A DNA stretch of 64,000 nt, from assembly GCF_008831285.2 (NCBI RefSeq), contig NC_045138.2:5485205-5549204 (forward strand), given 5' to 3'. Numbering within the stretch: position 1 is the stretch's first letter; each line of letters opens with the position of its first letter. Shown here one piece after another: positions 1-12,756 of the stretch. Source of the stretch: Nymphaea colorata. Its lineage: Eukaryota; Streptophyta; Magnoliopsida; Nymphaeales; Nymphaeaceae. The notes beneath the pieces are model-generated. The model was not told the DNA's origin, did no database searches, and saw only the letters and a list, made by a program, of their open reading frames with translations. Position numbers and translations under genes: made by a program.

Positions 1-1372
1 AGATTTTTCTAAAAAAAGAAACAACTTTACCAGAAAATACCCAAGAAAGAAACCTCTCTGAACCTTACAACGATATTTGTGGTTATTTGACCTTCCAATT
101 TCTCTATGTGTCCCATGGGATGTGTTACATAATTGCTTATGTGTGCAACTCTAATTTTTCAATAACTAAAAATAAAGCTGCTCTTAATTTTTCTTTCGTC
201 AATAGAAAATTTTATCCAGCCTTGCATATAAGAGAAACGTCCAACTATTAATTCATAGTTGATTCTAAAAATGCAGATATATATCCAGGAATATATGTTT
301 CAAAAATGGCCTTATTTTTAAATAGTTTAGATCTAGAACTTGGCCTGATTTTGAAATAGTTTAGATCTAGAAGAAAAAGCATCTCACTGCCTTACATGTA
401 ATTGGGAATTACTTCACTAATTTTTTAATATAATTAATGAGAGAGGACTATATTAGAGAGTAAAGAGATAATTGAAAAGGAATGATAAAAAAATGAGAAA
501 AACGGTTTTGAACAATTTAAATCAGCTCTAATTCAGGGGTATGGGGAGGCCGAAGCCCCTCCTCTACACCTGTCAACTAAAGTATCATGTGTCCATCATT
601 TGTAGTTCAAAAAAATAACATTCATTGGAATCGACTTGATGACCCGACTTTTACCTGACCGGATACAATACGCCCTTTTTCGAGGCAGTTAACAAAAGAA
701 ATTGAATTTTAACTCATAGGTATCATAGGTATAGATGATTAAAAGTTTTTTTTTTTTGTCCTTGTTGTATATTTAAGATCTTGAATAAAAATGCGTGTCA
801 CCAATCAAATAGATCTGTGAAGGCGCATTTACTTAATAAGCTCAGCAATTTCTTTGGATTTTTTTTATCTTGTAAAATGGATAAAAGCAGTCGACGTTAA
901 AGGAAGGAAAAACATTTAGGTGTGGAGCACATCTCTCTATCGCTCTTGCTCGCTCTGGTCTCCAATTTAAAGTAATGGTAATTAAAGTTGTGTATTATTG
1001 ATCTTATATTAATCTTTCTTTTTCTTTCTGTCACAAAAGGTCTTCACGATTCTAGCTAAATTTTCTTCTGCTTATTTTACCATCTTTAAGAAATGATTAA
1101 AAAGTTCTAAAATATTTGTACAAATTTTTATTACCAATAATAGTTCTGTACTCAAATACCGTCACGTATGTGGTTTCTGTATGCATAGTTCCCATGGCAT
1201 GGACATTCCATATCAATATACAAATGTTATTCTGGAAAAAAAGATTACAATGCTATTCAGTTACAAAATATTCATTTAGATAATAAAATAAGATAACATT
1301 TTTCACGATAAAATGTTAAGGGAGCTTAAAAGTGAACAAAAGAAGTACCATCTAGATATATCCAACCTTTTA
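1..1372. other. Intergenic, no gene seen; array 3'-flank remnant in second half
   Basis: AT-rich sequence with no convincing coding region. From about 1073 to 1372 it matches the downstream flanks of the P450 copies, seen again near 6890-7186, 18900-19179 and, reversed, 52390-52690. That flank includes the short palindrome ATGGAATGGACATTCCAT in some copies. It suggests that another P450 unit once lay, or still lies, to the left of this window. Positions 1-1072 show nothing I can name. Confidence 0.6.
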
Positions 1373-1632
1373 GGTCGTGTTTCATTATCGCGGATTACTG
1401 CAAATTTGAGATCCGGGGCTTTAAATCCAAACACCCTCCCCCCTTTCTTTTTCAAAATCCGATTTCTAAGTCCACACTTTTTACAAATTCACATTGTTTA
1501 CATTAAAGTGTGTAATTAAAACCCACGTTGATGGAAGAAGCTAAAACCCACAGTTTCATACAACTGTAAATTTCAGCAATCACACATTTGAGATTCTCTT
1601 GAATTTGAAATCCGTGGGAATCAAACATACCC
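1373..1632. mobile_element. Tourist-like (PIF/Harbinger) MITE, unit 1
   Basis: About 260 bp bounded by TTA on each side (1370-1372 and 1633-1635). The ends are inverted: the left begins GGTCGTGTTTCATT and the right ends AATCAAACATACCC. A TTA target duplication with ends of the type GGNNGTGTTTGATT is typical of PIF/Harbinger MITEs. There is no coding capacity. The same element sits at the same relative place behind copies A and C, so it inserted before the array was amplified. Confidence 0.65.
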
Positions 1633-2318
1633 TTAGAATCTCACAGTCACAAATAACGAAGTTTTAAACGGGATGGGTTTTTTTTTGGGTATAATATGGT
1701 GTACGATATTTTTTTAAAATTTTTAAAAAACTAAAAATAGGAAAAAATAAAATAAGTGAAAAACTAATAACATAAACAAATTTGCAACAAATAAAAAAAT
1801 AAAAAAATAAAAATTTGTTTGACATTAAAAAAACTGAAAAACCCAAAAAAGTGCTAAAAAACATGTAAAAAACGCACTAGTAACACATTTTTTTCGTTCT
1901 AAATGTTTTTTTCTAAAAAACGCTTTTTTTTTTTAGTTCTAAACGGCTTGTTATTTATCACATTTTTTCACATCTATTTTTAAAAAAATGCTTTAAAAAA
2001 ACGCATCTTTTGTGGCTACGACGGTTCTTCCATGCCAGTTCTATATAGTCTTTTTGTCATTTGTCAATTCTTGGTATCTTGGGGCCCATTTAGCAAAAAA
2101 AAGCAAATTATTATTGTTCCATGATACCAAGAAATTGGGGAAAGTTTATAATTATCTCTATCTAGTCCATACCTGTACATGTCTCTGTCATGGATTTTTT
2201 GGTTTTAATAATCCCATTAATCTCCCAATTGAAATAACATGGTGCAAACAACCAAAGAATTTTAGTAGCAAAGTCTAAGAAGGAGGCGGCTAACACGTCC
2301 TGACAAGATCTCCAACTA
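1633..2318. other. Intergenic, no gene seen; AT-rich and paralogous flank
   Basis: Positions 1660-1990 are dominated by A and T runs. From about 2000 to 2280 the sequence resembles 7400-7600 downstream of copy A and similar stretches near 13230-13420 and 19420-19640, so it belongs to the repeating P450 unit. Short reading frames here have no recognisable content. Confidence 0.5.
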
Positions 2319-2380
2319 CCAAACATGTTTGACTATTCAAGCATCCACCTACCAACCATGTTTGACTATTCAAACATGTT
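2319..2380 (+). promoter_or_regulatory. Candidate upstream regulatory block of copy A (W-box and AC-element repeats)
   Basis: A 33-bp-period direct repeat carries the core CATGTTTGACTATTCAA twice. Each copy holds TTGACT (2329-2334 and 2362-2367), which fits a WRKY W-box. Between them ACCTACC (2347-2353) and ACCAACC (2351-2357) fit MYB AC elements. The block lies about 350 bp upstream of the start codon. A nearly identical block precedes copy G but not B, C or D. The motifs are seen; regulation by WRKY or MYB factors is inference. Confidence 0.4.
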
Positions 2381-2382
2381 TG

Positions 2383-2416
2383 ATATATATATATATATGT
2401 AGAGAGAGAGAGAGAG
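2383..2416. repeat. (AT)n-(AG)n microsatellite in copy A promoter
   Basis: An AT dinucleotide run is followed by an AG run. The same compound repeat sits upstream of G and G' at greater length, which marks A and G as sharing a promoter ancestor. Confidence 0.85.
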
Positions 2417-2429
2417 TCGATAAAATGGA

Positions 2430-2651
2430 AAATATATAACAAAATTTGGGGACAAGACGTCCCCTAGATGCAAAAGCAATCCGAGAAAACTATACCTTTA
2501 ACTGCTAAATTGTTCAAGGGAGAGAACTCTCAATCGCATAAAATATATAACAAAATTTGGGGACAAGACGTCCCCTAGATGCAAAAGCAATCCGAGAAAA
2601 CTATACCTTTAACTGCTAAATTGTTCAAGGGAGAGAACTCTCAATGGCATA
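2430..2651. repeat. 111-bp tandem duplication in copy A promoter
   Basis: Two head-to-tail copies with a period of 111 bp, near-identical (the visible difference is CGCAT against GGCAT at the copy ends). The unit contains the stretch running from AACAAAATTTGGGGACAAGA to GGGAGAGAACTCTCAAT. G carries a single version of its second half. The duplication is therefore recent and specific to A. Confidence 0.85.
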
Positions 2652-2654
2652 TTC

Positions 2655-2662
2655 TATAAATA
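2655..2662 (+). promoter_or_regulatory. Probable TATA box of copy A
   Basis: TATAAATA lies 64 bp upstream of the start codon at 2726. A start about 30 bp downstream would leave a short leader of roughly 35-40 nt. This is a sequence match only. Confidence 0.5.
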
Positions 2663-3631
2663 TACATTAATACAAAAGTAGCTACTAAGCAGGAAGAGAG
2701 AAAATACCTTCCCTTCCCCACATTTATGGAGTCCCTCACGCTGGTAGCAGAGGGTCTAGCAGCTCTGCTTGCCCTTTGTTTCATCTGTAGAATTTGGCAA
2801 AAGAAGAAAAGGGAAGCAAGATGCCGACTACCGGAACCCAATGGTTCTTGGCCGATAGTCGGACACCTTGGCTTGCTGACCGGAACCACACCTCTCTACA
2901 GAACTCTCGCTACTCTTTCAGAAAAGCACGGGCCTCTCTTCAGTCTCCAACTGGGACAAAGGCGTGCCATTGTGGTGAGCAGCATGGACCTCGCCAAGGA
3001 GTGCTTCACTGTCAATGACCGAGCCTTCGCCGGTCGGCCGCCGCTAGAAGGTTTTAAATGCCTTGGCTACGATCATGCCATGTTCGCATTCAGCGCATAT
3101 GGACCTTACTATCGTGAACTCCGCAAGATCGTCACCACCAAGCTGCTGTCAAGCCAGCAACTCGAGTTGCTCAAGCACATCCGGGTCGATGAGGTGGGCT
3201 TCTTGGTGCGGCGCCTGTACGGCAGTTGCAGCAACCATGAGCCGGTCGAGATGAAGCAGCATTTGACCTGCATGGCCTTGAACATCATCGTCAGGATGGT
3301 CGCCGGAAAACGGTACTTTGAGTTCGACGGTGAAGGAAAAGAGTTTAGTGAAGCTCTGGATGAGTTTGGTAATCAAGTTGGTACGTTCACTGTCTCTGAC
3401 GCGATCCCGTGGCTGAGGTGGCTAGATGTGGGTGGTCACCTCAAGGCCATGAAGAGGGTTCACCTGAAGATGGATGAAGTTGCCTCGGGTTGGCTTGCAG
3501 AGCACAGTCAGAAGGAATCCCGTAGCGCCGGCGAGAAGAAAGACTTGATTGACGTGCTCATTAAAGAATTAGAAGATGGTCACTTGTCGGAAAATCATCA
3601 AACTGGCGCCATTATTAAAGCCACCGCTATG

Positions 3632-4429
3632 GTCCATAACCACCTCTCCCTCTTTTCCTCCTGTTTGTCCTTAAATACATAAAGCGCTACAATCGCTAAG
3701 CTATTGTCAACCGCCATTTGTAGGGAATTTCCTAACGACAAACTTGAGAGATTTTGACAGTAAAAAAAAAAAAAAAAACATAACATACTTAATTTGGATT
3801 TCAGATTCTTAGGACTTGAAAACGGTGGGTTTATGATCCGATTTTTCCCTTTCAATTTTAACTCTAACCTTTAATTTTTCAACATAAATGTTAAGTATGG
3901 ATCTTAGGTCTCATCTAAGATACTTAGTTTGATGAACCATGTTTTTATCATGATTCTTTTGTCACATACCACGTCAGGTTCATATGAGATTTATGGATTT
4001 CAGACCCGAAGTAATCAAACTCCTCCTCTTAAGTTTTTCTAATAGTTAATTACCAAAAAGTTTGTTCGCCGTGTTTCTTTAGTGTTTCGGATTTTTCTTA
4101 CTAACCGATTTTGATGTTTGTTTCTTTTGGTGATTTAAGTTTATCTTTTTATAACTTTCACCATTTTCTTGTCATTTTAGCTTGTGCCATCACCTTGCCA
4201 ACTATTTAACGAGATTTCTTTCCATCGAGCTATCATCATCCTTACCAAATTTGATATTTTTATTTTGTAACTTGTTTTTAGAAAATTTTCTAAGACATAC
4301 TTAAAAATAATTAAAAGAAAAAGACACCTAACCCTAAGTTCCATATTGTTAAAAATACCCTTAGGTTTTGCACTACTAATAAATTTTTTTTCCCAAAGGC
4401 CACAATTTGCAAGTTGATTTGTTAATTTG

Positions 4430-4469
<40 letters not shown>

Positions 4470-5973
4470 TTAAAAGAATTATGAGATTTTTTTTTGTCAA
4501 CGTTATAATGATTTTGAAGGAAATTAAACCTAAATGCAATTAATTTACTTGCCAATTTAGGACGAAAAGCCGATACTTTCCCCTCTTCCCATTGTCTTTA
4601 AGGTTTAAGGTTGTTTCACGGCCTGAGGATGCTTTTGCAGGAATCAAACTGACAATCAGACTCTCACCAATCTAGCAATGCGACCAGCTATACTTTTCCC
4701 AACTTGAAGCCTAAATATTGTCTATTGACTTAAGAGATTGAATTTTTACACAAGCACTGGATAATCTTTTGCACCTTTTCTATTATGTCGATTAAAAAAA
4801 GTTTGGTGTATTTTGATGATATGAACAGGTTAGCTGCAGTTTCTATTATTGCCAAACTGTCAATACATTTTCAAAAATTTGCGATATTCTTTCGTGTTTG
4901 GTAAGACGAGATGGCACATTCATCTTTCCTCTATCTCCATTATAAATTTTTTAAGTTAACCACTTAAGGACTTTACAAACCAACCAACTTTTTTTGAACC
5001 TCATCAGCAGATAAAGTTTGGGATGGACCCAAGCGCACCAAGTTTAACTTCAAGGATCCGTTCTATCCGTATCAGGAATCACATTTAGACCTGGATTTTC
5101 ATTTTTTCTTTTGAAACCAAAACCGATCGAAGTAACCTTTAATCTTCTACCTTATATATGTATATATGCCCATAAAAAGAAGTGCAAACGTATACGTTGT
5201 GTTTATTTCACAGTGGATTTGAGACCCCTCTATGATATGATATTCCTAGGATCTCAAATCCATGAATTTAAGATCGGATACCCCCTCTTTCCTCTCTCTC
5301 TCGCCACACTCTCCCTTCAAAAAAAAGAAAAAAGAAAAAAAAAGAAAACATCTGATCTTAAATTAATAGTTTTTAACATGTAGTATGAATTTTAAATCCA
5401 TGCTGCTAATATCCCAAAACATACCTTTTTATGCAGCCTGGAATCTTATATATGAAGCTATCAAACACAATCATAAGGACGTTTGTTTCCCTTTGATTTT
5501 AAATCCTCAAGATTTGAGATCCAAGGATTCTCATGAGTTCAGACCTATGGATTTAATATCTGACCCTCCATCAATTTTAAAGGGGGCATGTTCTTGTTTT
5601 TTTATATTTGCAAGGCGTTTGATAACCTTGGATCTGAAATTTAAGGTGATCCAGATCATTGAGAATCTCATATCCACATACTTTACGCCATATGCCCCTC
5701 CTGTCGGACATCAAATATGCTTTTGGATATAAACTAAGGATCTCAATTCTTCTTTTTCACATAATGGTAAAAATAGTGTTTGTTGGTTTTACATAAAAGG
5801 GACATTAGATCAGCCTAGGATCTGAGATCTCATGCTATCAAACACACATTTAGTTCAAATGGCTTCGCTGAATATTCATTGGTCTATATATATTTAAATC
5901 ATTCCTCTGATAACAAATAAAAGAAATGGATCTACTTACCACCAATTTACTCCATTGTCCTGAATTATTGCAG
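3632..5973 (+). other. Intron of copy A with nested MITE-like sequence
   Basis: The 2.3-kb intron is AT-rich. From about 5190 to 5850 it holds several copies of motifs such as GGATTTGAGATCC and ends such as TCAAACACA or GTGTTTGATT, facing each other in inverted pairs. This fits overlapping Tourist-like MITEs. The introns of B, C, D, E and F contain the same material, so it was present before amplification. Exact boundaries of single elements cannot be drawn by eye. Confidence 0.5.
4433..4468. repeat. (AT)n microsatellite in copy A intron
   Basis: Pure AT dinucleotide run of about 36 bp. The matching intron position in E (54834-54886) is also an AT run. Confidence 0.9.
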
Positions 5974-6597
5974 GTTTTGGTAGTTGCCGGGACGGAGGCC
6001 ACAGCAATCACACTTGAGTGGGCTCTCTCTCTCTTGCTAAACAACCCACATATCTTAAAGAAAGCCCAAGATGAGTTGGACTGCCAGGTGGGCAAAGACC
6101 GACAAGTGGACGAATCAGACATCAACAATTTGCCTTACTTGCAGGCCATAGTCAAAGAGTCAATGCGCCTATACCCAGCGACACCGCTTTTGCTCCCACA
6201 CGAGTCAATGGAACCCATTCAACTTGGTGGGTTCGACGTGCCAGTTTGCTCAACGCTGTTTGTTAACGCGTGGAAGATTCATCGCGACCCGACATTGTGG
6301 ACGGACCCAGAAGAGTTCAAGCCAGAGAGGTTCTTGAGCAGCAACAATGAGATGACCAGCTTTGGTGGTTAGGACTTTCCCTTCTTGCCATTTGGGTCAG
6401 GAAGGAGGTTCTGCATTGGCTGGCGGATGGCCATGCTAGTTCTTCACTTAACTTTGGCACGTTTGCTGCAGGGCTTTGAATGGTCTACGCCCATGGATGA
6501 ACCGGTTGACATGACCGAAGGGTATGGCCTAGCCCTGCCCAAAGCAACTCCGCTTACAGTCCTTTTGAGGCCCCGTCTCCCACCCCACCTCTATTAG

Positions 6598-9012
6598 TGA
6601 CAGTGCTTAGGGTACTTGTTTCTAGTGTGTGCTATAATATTACGGATGATATGGCAGATTTATAATTTCATTTTTATGAACAAAATTTTCCAGTGCAATT
6701 CGAAACCAAGAAGAATCAGGTGATAAGCAATTGGAATGTTAGATAAAAAGAAAATTGTGGATGTTGCATGTTCATTAATTCATGTTGGGGTGTTTGAATA
6801 GGTAATAAGTATTATTCCCAAGGGGTTTGGTGTAATGGTCTAGGCAGGGGCAGGAAGGTGGCCAGTTCCCTAAGTTATTTTACCATTTTTAAGAAATGAG
6901 TAAAAAATTCTAAAATATCTGTACAAAGTTTTATTGCCAATAATAGTTTTGTACTCAATAGCGTCACATATGTGATTTCTATGTGCATAGTTCCCATGGA
7001 ATGGACATTCCATGTCAATATGCAAATAATATTCTTGAAAAAGATTACAATGTATTCAGTTACAAAATAGTCATTTAGATAATAAAAAAAGGTAACATTT
7101 TCACGATAAAATACTAATGTTGTAGCGATTTAATGGGAGCTTAAAAGTGACACAAGAAGTACTATCTAGATGTATCTAACCATTTAGGTTGTGTATGATT
7201 ACCACAAATTACTGCAAATTAGAGATCCGCAATTTTAAGAACAACCCCGGAAAATCCAATTTCAAATCCACACTTTACATTAAAGTGTAGATTCCATGTT
7301 GGGCTAGAACATAAAATCCACAGTTCAGTAGAATTCAGCAATCACAGATTTGATATCCGTGGGGAATCAAACACATCCTTAAGGGTTCTTTTGGCCTTCT
7401 CAAGCAGTTAGACTTTCATTACCCAAAGAAGGAAGGTACTAAACGAGTCTTCCATGCAAGTTGCATATATCCTTTTGTCATTTGAGTTGAATCCATTTGT
7501 CAATTGTTGGTACCTTGAGGCCCATTTGGCATTAGAAACAAGTTGTTCTTGTTCCATGAATTTGACTAAAAAATTGTAGAAAGTTCATAAGACAATCTGT
7601 CATTATATTTCATAAATCTACCCTGACTTTTGGGCAGATTCATGAAAGTAACAACTTGTTACTGTTGTCAAACAAGCATGAGTGTTTCCAAGTTTGGCCA
7701 AGTTTTCGAAACTACCAGTTTTTTCAAAATTAATAAGAAGTTCCACTAGTAATTATACATAGAGTCAGCTTACTAATTTGCAATCAAATAGTAATCTTAA
7801 AAGACTATCAACATGCACCTCTTGGCAAGACCGAACATAAACCTCTCAATATAATCTCGGACCGGTTTTTCTTGCTCTCTCCCTTTAGGGGTGGGCTGCC
7901 GGCCAGCAAGTGTTTCTGCAAAGCTGGTTATATGCACCACATATTTTATGGTTTTTTTTTGTGTGCTGAGCTGTAAAAATAACCAGAGTACCCTTATGTA
8001 TAAAAAGAAACAATCCTATAAAGATAAAAGATGGAAAGTGGAAGATAAAAATTTCTCAAAGTGTTTGTTTTCTTTTTTCAAAATAGCAAAAATGTCCCTA
8101 TTTCTTTTTTGGTGCGTATTTATTGCTTGCACTAGGGTGGTCCTCGCAACTGGATCCATCTAGTTCTTTTGTGGTTGGCTTTTCAATGTGTGCTAAATAT
8201 TTTAATGTCTTCAAGGCTATTTGGTAATAGTACAAGTTCCTTATTGGTTCATAAATCTATCGCAAAAATTAAAGCACATTCATTTAATATTGTCTCAGTG
8301 TTCCATGAATCTACTGCATAGATTCATGAAATAATGACACATTATTCGTATTGTCAAAAGGCCTCTATATGGTCCAAAGGAATGATGTGGTTTTAACAAT
8401 TCAATCTGTCTCCAAGATGTCATAGTGCAAACGATGGAAGAGTGCGATTGGTAGTAAAGTCTAAGAAGGTCACCATCGTTGTCATATGGTAATCTCTTGT
8501 GGGGTCGCCAAGATTTCTAAGCCCAATTATCAAACCAACCCATTCTAATATATGGGGGCAGTATTGACGTAAAATATTGATATAAACCAAACAAATAGGT
8601 TAGGGACAAGAACCAAACCCTTTAAATATGATGTTTAAAGTGTTTTTTTGAACTATAACCATACCAATATGATCTTAAGATATGTTGATGTGAAATATAT
8701 ATTAAGTTGATCCATTTCTAAGTTTTAATAGGTTTTTATGACCAGAAAAAAATGAATGGCTATCATAGCGTCTACATTTTTGATAACAGAAAAATCAACA
8801 TTTTTACAAGTTGATTCAAAACATGTTTTATATCAAAATATTTTTTATAAATATATTAGGATGGTTATATTTTATTTGAAATAACTTTTTAATCAACAAT
8901 TAAAAGGTTTGTTTCTTTTTATCCCTGACCTATGAGTTTTGTGTTATATATATATATATATATATGAACATAGCTACCAACTACCGAGACTGCAAATACC
9001 ATCACCACATCT
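6598..9012. other. Intergenic A-B, no gene; repeated flank
   Basis: This is downstream flank of A followed by upstream flank of B, repeated with changes between B-C, C-D and behind D'. A stretch near 6790-6890 (GGTGTAATGGTCTAGGCAGG) recurs at 12940-12990, 18830-18890 and, reversed, 52690-52750 and 57620-57680. It looks like an old tRNA-derived SINE head, but I cannot prove that. The MITE at 7187-7378 is listed separately. Short reading frames near 7891 and in its paralogs are shared flank without visible coding constraint. Confidence 0.5.
7187..7378. mobile_element. Tourist-like MITE, unit 2
   Basis: Flanked by TTA (7184-7186 and 7379-7381), with inverted ends GGTTGTGTATGATT and AATCAAACACATCC. 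It is the shorter counterpart of 1373-1632 at the same place in the repeat unit. Confidence 0.65.
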
Positions 9013-12000
9013 TTGGATTCCATCAAGCTTGTAGGCAAGGGTTTAGCAGCTCTGCTTGCCCTTTTCTTCATCTGTAAAATTTGGCAAAAGAAGAAAAAAG
9101 AAGCAAGATGCCGACTACCCGGAACCCACCGGTTCATGGCCAATAGTCGGACGCCTCGGCCTGCTGACCGGAACCACACTTCTCTATAGAACTCTTGCTG
9201 CTCTTTCAGAAAAGCACGGGCCTCTCTTCAGTCTCCAACTGGGACAGAGGTGTGTCATTGTGGTGGGCAGCATGGCCCTTGCCAAGGAGTGTGCTTCACT
9301 GTCAATGACCGAGCCTTCGCCGGTCGGCCGCCGCTAGAAGGTTGGAAACGCCTTGGCTATAATCGTGCCATGTTCGCATTCAGCCCATATGGACCTTACT
9401 TTCGTGAACTCCGCAAGATCGTCGCCATCAAGCTGCTGTCAAGCCAGCAACTCGAGCTGCTCAAGCACATCCGGGTCGACGAGGTGGGCTCCTTTGTGCG
9501 GCGCCTGTACGGCAGTTGCAGCAACCATGAGCTGGTCGTGATGAAGCAGCATTAGAACTGCTTGGCCTTGAACATCGTCCTCAGGATGGTCGCCAGAAAA
9601 CGGTACGATTTAGACCGTGGAGGAAAAGAGTTTAGTGAAGCTTTGGAGGAGTTTGTCAATCTACTTGGTACCTTCACCGTCTCTGATGCGATCCCATTGC
9701 TGGGGTGGCTAGATGTGGGTGGTCACCTTAAGGCCATGATGCGATCCCATTGCTGGGGTGGCTAGATGTGGGTGGTCACCTTAAGGCCATGAAGAGGGTT
9801 CACCTGAAGATGGATGAGGTTGCCTAAGCCTGCAGAGCACCGCCGGAAGGAGTCCAGGAGTCCAGTAGCACCGGCGAGAAGAGAGACTTGATTGACGTGC
9901 TCATTAAAGAATTAGAAGACGGCCACTTGTCGGAAAGTCATCAAACTGACGCCATAATTAAAGCCACGGCTATGGTACGTTTACACCTCTCCCTCTTTTC
10001 CTCCTGTTTGCTCTTAAGTACAGAAACCACTAAAATCGCTAATCTATTGTCAACCGGCATTTGTAGAGAATTTCCTAACATCAAACTTGAGAGACGTTGG
10101 CAGTAAAAAAATAAATAAATAAATAACATACTTATCGGGTGTTTGACAGTTTGGACTTCAGATTCTTAGGACTTGAAAACCGTGGTTTAAGATCCGATTT
10201 TTCCCTTTCAATTTATAACTTTCAACATTTTCTTGTCATTTATGCTTGTGTCATCACTTGCCAACTAATTAACCAGATTTCTTTCCATCTAGCTATCATC
10301 ATCCTTACCAAGTTTGATATTTTTTTGATTTTGTAACTTGTTTCTAGAAAATTTTCTGAGACATACTTTAAAAAATTAAAAGAAAAAGACACCTAACATT
10401 AAGTTTCATATTGTTAAAAATACCCTTAGGTTTTGCATTGCTAATAAAAAACTATTTTTTTTTCAAAAAGGACACAATGTTTGTAAGTTGTTTTGTTAAT
10501 TTGTCTTAGTTTTTTTTACTACTTCAATAACATTAATGCATGATTGGTTATATCTAAATGACTTTGTTTTTTATATATACTTAAAATAATTATGAGATTT
10601 TTTTGGTTAACGTTATAAAGATTTGAAAGGAAATTAAGCTTAAATACAATTAAATTACTGCCAATTAGCACAAAAAGCCGAAACTTTCCTTTCTTTCCAA
10701 TGCCTTCAAGGTCCAAGGTTGTTTCCTAGCCTCAGGGGTGGAGCCAAAAGTTTTTTGCTATGGAGCACTGCCAATTGAAAGCCATCTGTGTTAAAATAAA
10801 TAAAAATTTTGTGGCTAGCATAGACCTGCTACCTGTCATAAAGACAGTGAATCTTCAACTTGGTGTCACTTCTCGCCCATAGAAATATCATCTACAGGAA
10901 TCAAAATACCAATCAGATTTTCACCAATATGTCAGTCCAACCAGTTACACTTGCCGCAGCTTGAAACCTAGATATAGTTTACTAAATTAACAAATTGAAT
11001 TTTTACATATTTAACAAGCACTGAATAATCTTTTGCACCTTTTCTATTATAGCGATTAAAAAAACTTTGGTGTAATTTGTCGATATGAGCATGCTAGCTG
11101 CAGTTTCTATTATTGCCAAATTTTTATCATATTTTAAAAAATTTGTGATATTCTTTCACGTCTTTCTTCCATCTCCATGTTAATCTTTTAAGTAAACAAC
11201 TTGAGGAGTTTACAAACCGACCAACTTTTTTGAACCTCATCAACATATCAAGTTTGGGTTGGACCCAAGCGTCCCCGAGTATAACTTCAAGGATCCGTTC
11301 TAGCCGTGTCAGGAATCACACTTAGACATGGATTTTCATTTTCTTTTGAAACCAAAACCGATCGAATTAACCTTTGGTCCACTACCTTATATGTGGTCCA
11401 TAAATAAAGTGAAAAAATATAGGTTGTCTTTATTGCACCATGGATTTGAGATCCTTTGTGATCTTATATCCCTAGGATTCTAAATTCATGATTGTTAACA
11501 TGTAGTATGAATTAAATTTATGCTATTGAAATCCCAAAACACACCTTTTTATGCAGCCTCAAAACTTAGATCAGATGCTATCAAAAGACAACCATAGACG
11601 TTTGGTTCTCTCTAATTTTAAATTTTCAACATTTGAGATCGATGGATCCTCATGATTTGAGACCTATGAATTTAATATCAGACCCTCTTTCAATTTTAAG
11701 TGAGGTATGTTCTTGTATTTTATATTTAAGGGGCGTTTCATATATGTGAAAGTCCACATACTTTAGGTCACACCCCTCTGAGACATGGTTTTGGATATAA
11801 ACTAAGGATCTCAATTCTTCTTTTTCACATAATGGAAAAATCTAGTGTTTGTTGGTCTTATATAAAAGGGACATTAGATCAGCCCAGGATCTGGGATCTC
11901 ATGTTACCAAACACACATTTAGTTCAAATGGTTTCACTTAATGTTCTTTGGTCTAGATATATTTAAATAATTCTTTCGATAAAAAATAAAAGAAATGGCC

Positions 12001-12756
12001 CTGTACCAACTCTTTACTGATGTTTGCTTTTGACACCTTCAATTTTCTAGCGTCAGTAAAGGGAACAGATCAACTTACCACCAATCTCCAGATCTACTTA
12101 CCACCAATCTCCATTGTCCTGAATTATTCCAGGTTTTGGTAGTCGCTGGGACAGAGGCCACAGCAATCACACTTGAGTGGGCTCTCTCTCTCTTGCTAAA
12201 CAACCCACATATCTTAAAGAAAGCCCAAGATGAGTTGGACTACCATGTGGGCAAAGACCGACAAGTGGACGAATCAGACATCAACAACTTGCCTTACTTG
12301 CAGGCCATAGTCAAAGAGTCAATGCGCCTATACCCAGCGACACCACTTTTGCTTCCACATGAGTCAATGGAACCCATTCAACTTGGTGGGTTCGATGTGC
12401 CGGTTGGCTCAACACTGTTTGTTAACGCGTGGAAGATTCATCGTGACCCGACATTGTGGACGGACCCAGAAGAGTTCAAGCCAGAAAGGTTCTTGAGCAG
12501 CAGCAATGAGATGACCAGCTTTGGTGGTCAGGACTTTGCGTTCTTGCCATTTGGGTCGGGAAGGAGGTTCTGTGTTGGATGGCGGATGGCCATGCAAGTT
12601 CTTCACTTAACTTTGGCACGCTTGTTGCAGGGCTTTGAATGGTTTACGCCTATGGATGAGCCAGTTGACATGACCGAGGGACATGGCCTAGCCCTGCCCA
12701 AAGCAACTCCACTTAGAGTCCTTTTGAGGCCACGTCTTCCTCCCCACCTTTCTTAG
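9013..12756 (+). pseudogene. P450 copy B, CYP82-like; exon 1 broken, exon 2 open
   Basis: Same two-exon plan. Exon 1 (9013-9974) has lost its start codon (TTG at 9013 where paralogs have ATG). It carries an extra C near 9118 and two extra bases near 9293, which together restore the frame. It has a TAG at 9553-9555 where A and G have TTG, a 53-bp tandem duplication (period from 9685 to 9738), and a short deletion near 9826. The donor GTACGT is good. Exon 2 (12133-12756) is fully open over 207 codons, with AGTEAT, ESMRLYP, PEEFKPERF and FGSGRRFCVGW, and ends LPPHLS. So the gene is dead through exon 1 while exon 2 keeps every catalytic motif. No promoter motif like that of A is seen; an AT run precedes it at 8945-8963. 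Confidence 0.88.

Larger units (their letters stand above)
2726..6597 (+). pseudogene. P450 copy A, CYP82-like; near-intact, one in-frame stop
   Basis: Microsomal cytochrome P450 monooxygenase, CYP82-like by its overall pattern. Exon 1 (2726-3631, 302 codons) has an N-terminal hydrophobic anchor (residues about 3-23), a basic KKKRE, the hinge LPEPNGSWPIVGHL and the segment FTVNDRAFAGRP. Exon 2 (5974-6597) has the I-helix AGTEAT, K-helix ESMRLYP, PEEFKPERF and the heme loop FGSGRRFCIGW with its cysteine. The joined length of about 509 residues is normal. The intron is phase 0 and ends in CAG. Two defects are visible. CAG is changed to TAG at 6370-6372 (codon 435, just before the heme loop). 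The donor reads GTCCAT where paralogs have GTACGT. A protein stopping at codon 435 would lack the heme cysteine. It may be a recent pseudogene, a null allele or a base-call error. The substrate is unknown. Confidence 0.85.

Noticed and set aside
6370-6372. Programmed read-through or RNA editing of the TAG in copy A
   Set aside because: No read-through context is visible, and nuclear plant transcripts are not known to be edited this way; mutation or error is simpler.
11435-11900. Repeated GGATTTGAGATCC words as a CRISPR-like or regulatory array
   Set aside because: Spacing is irregular and the words occur in inverted pairs near TCAAACACA-type ends, as expected for nested MITEs.
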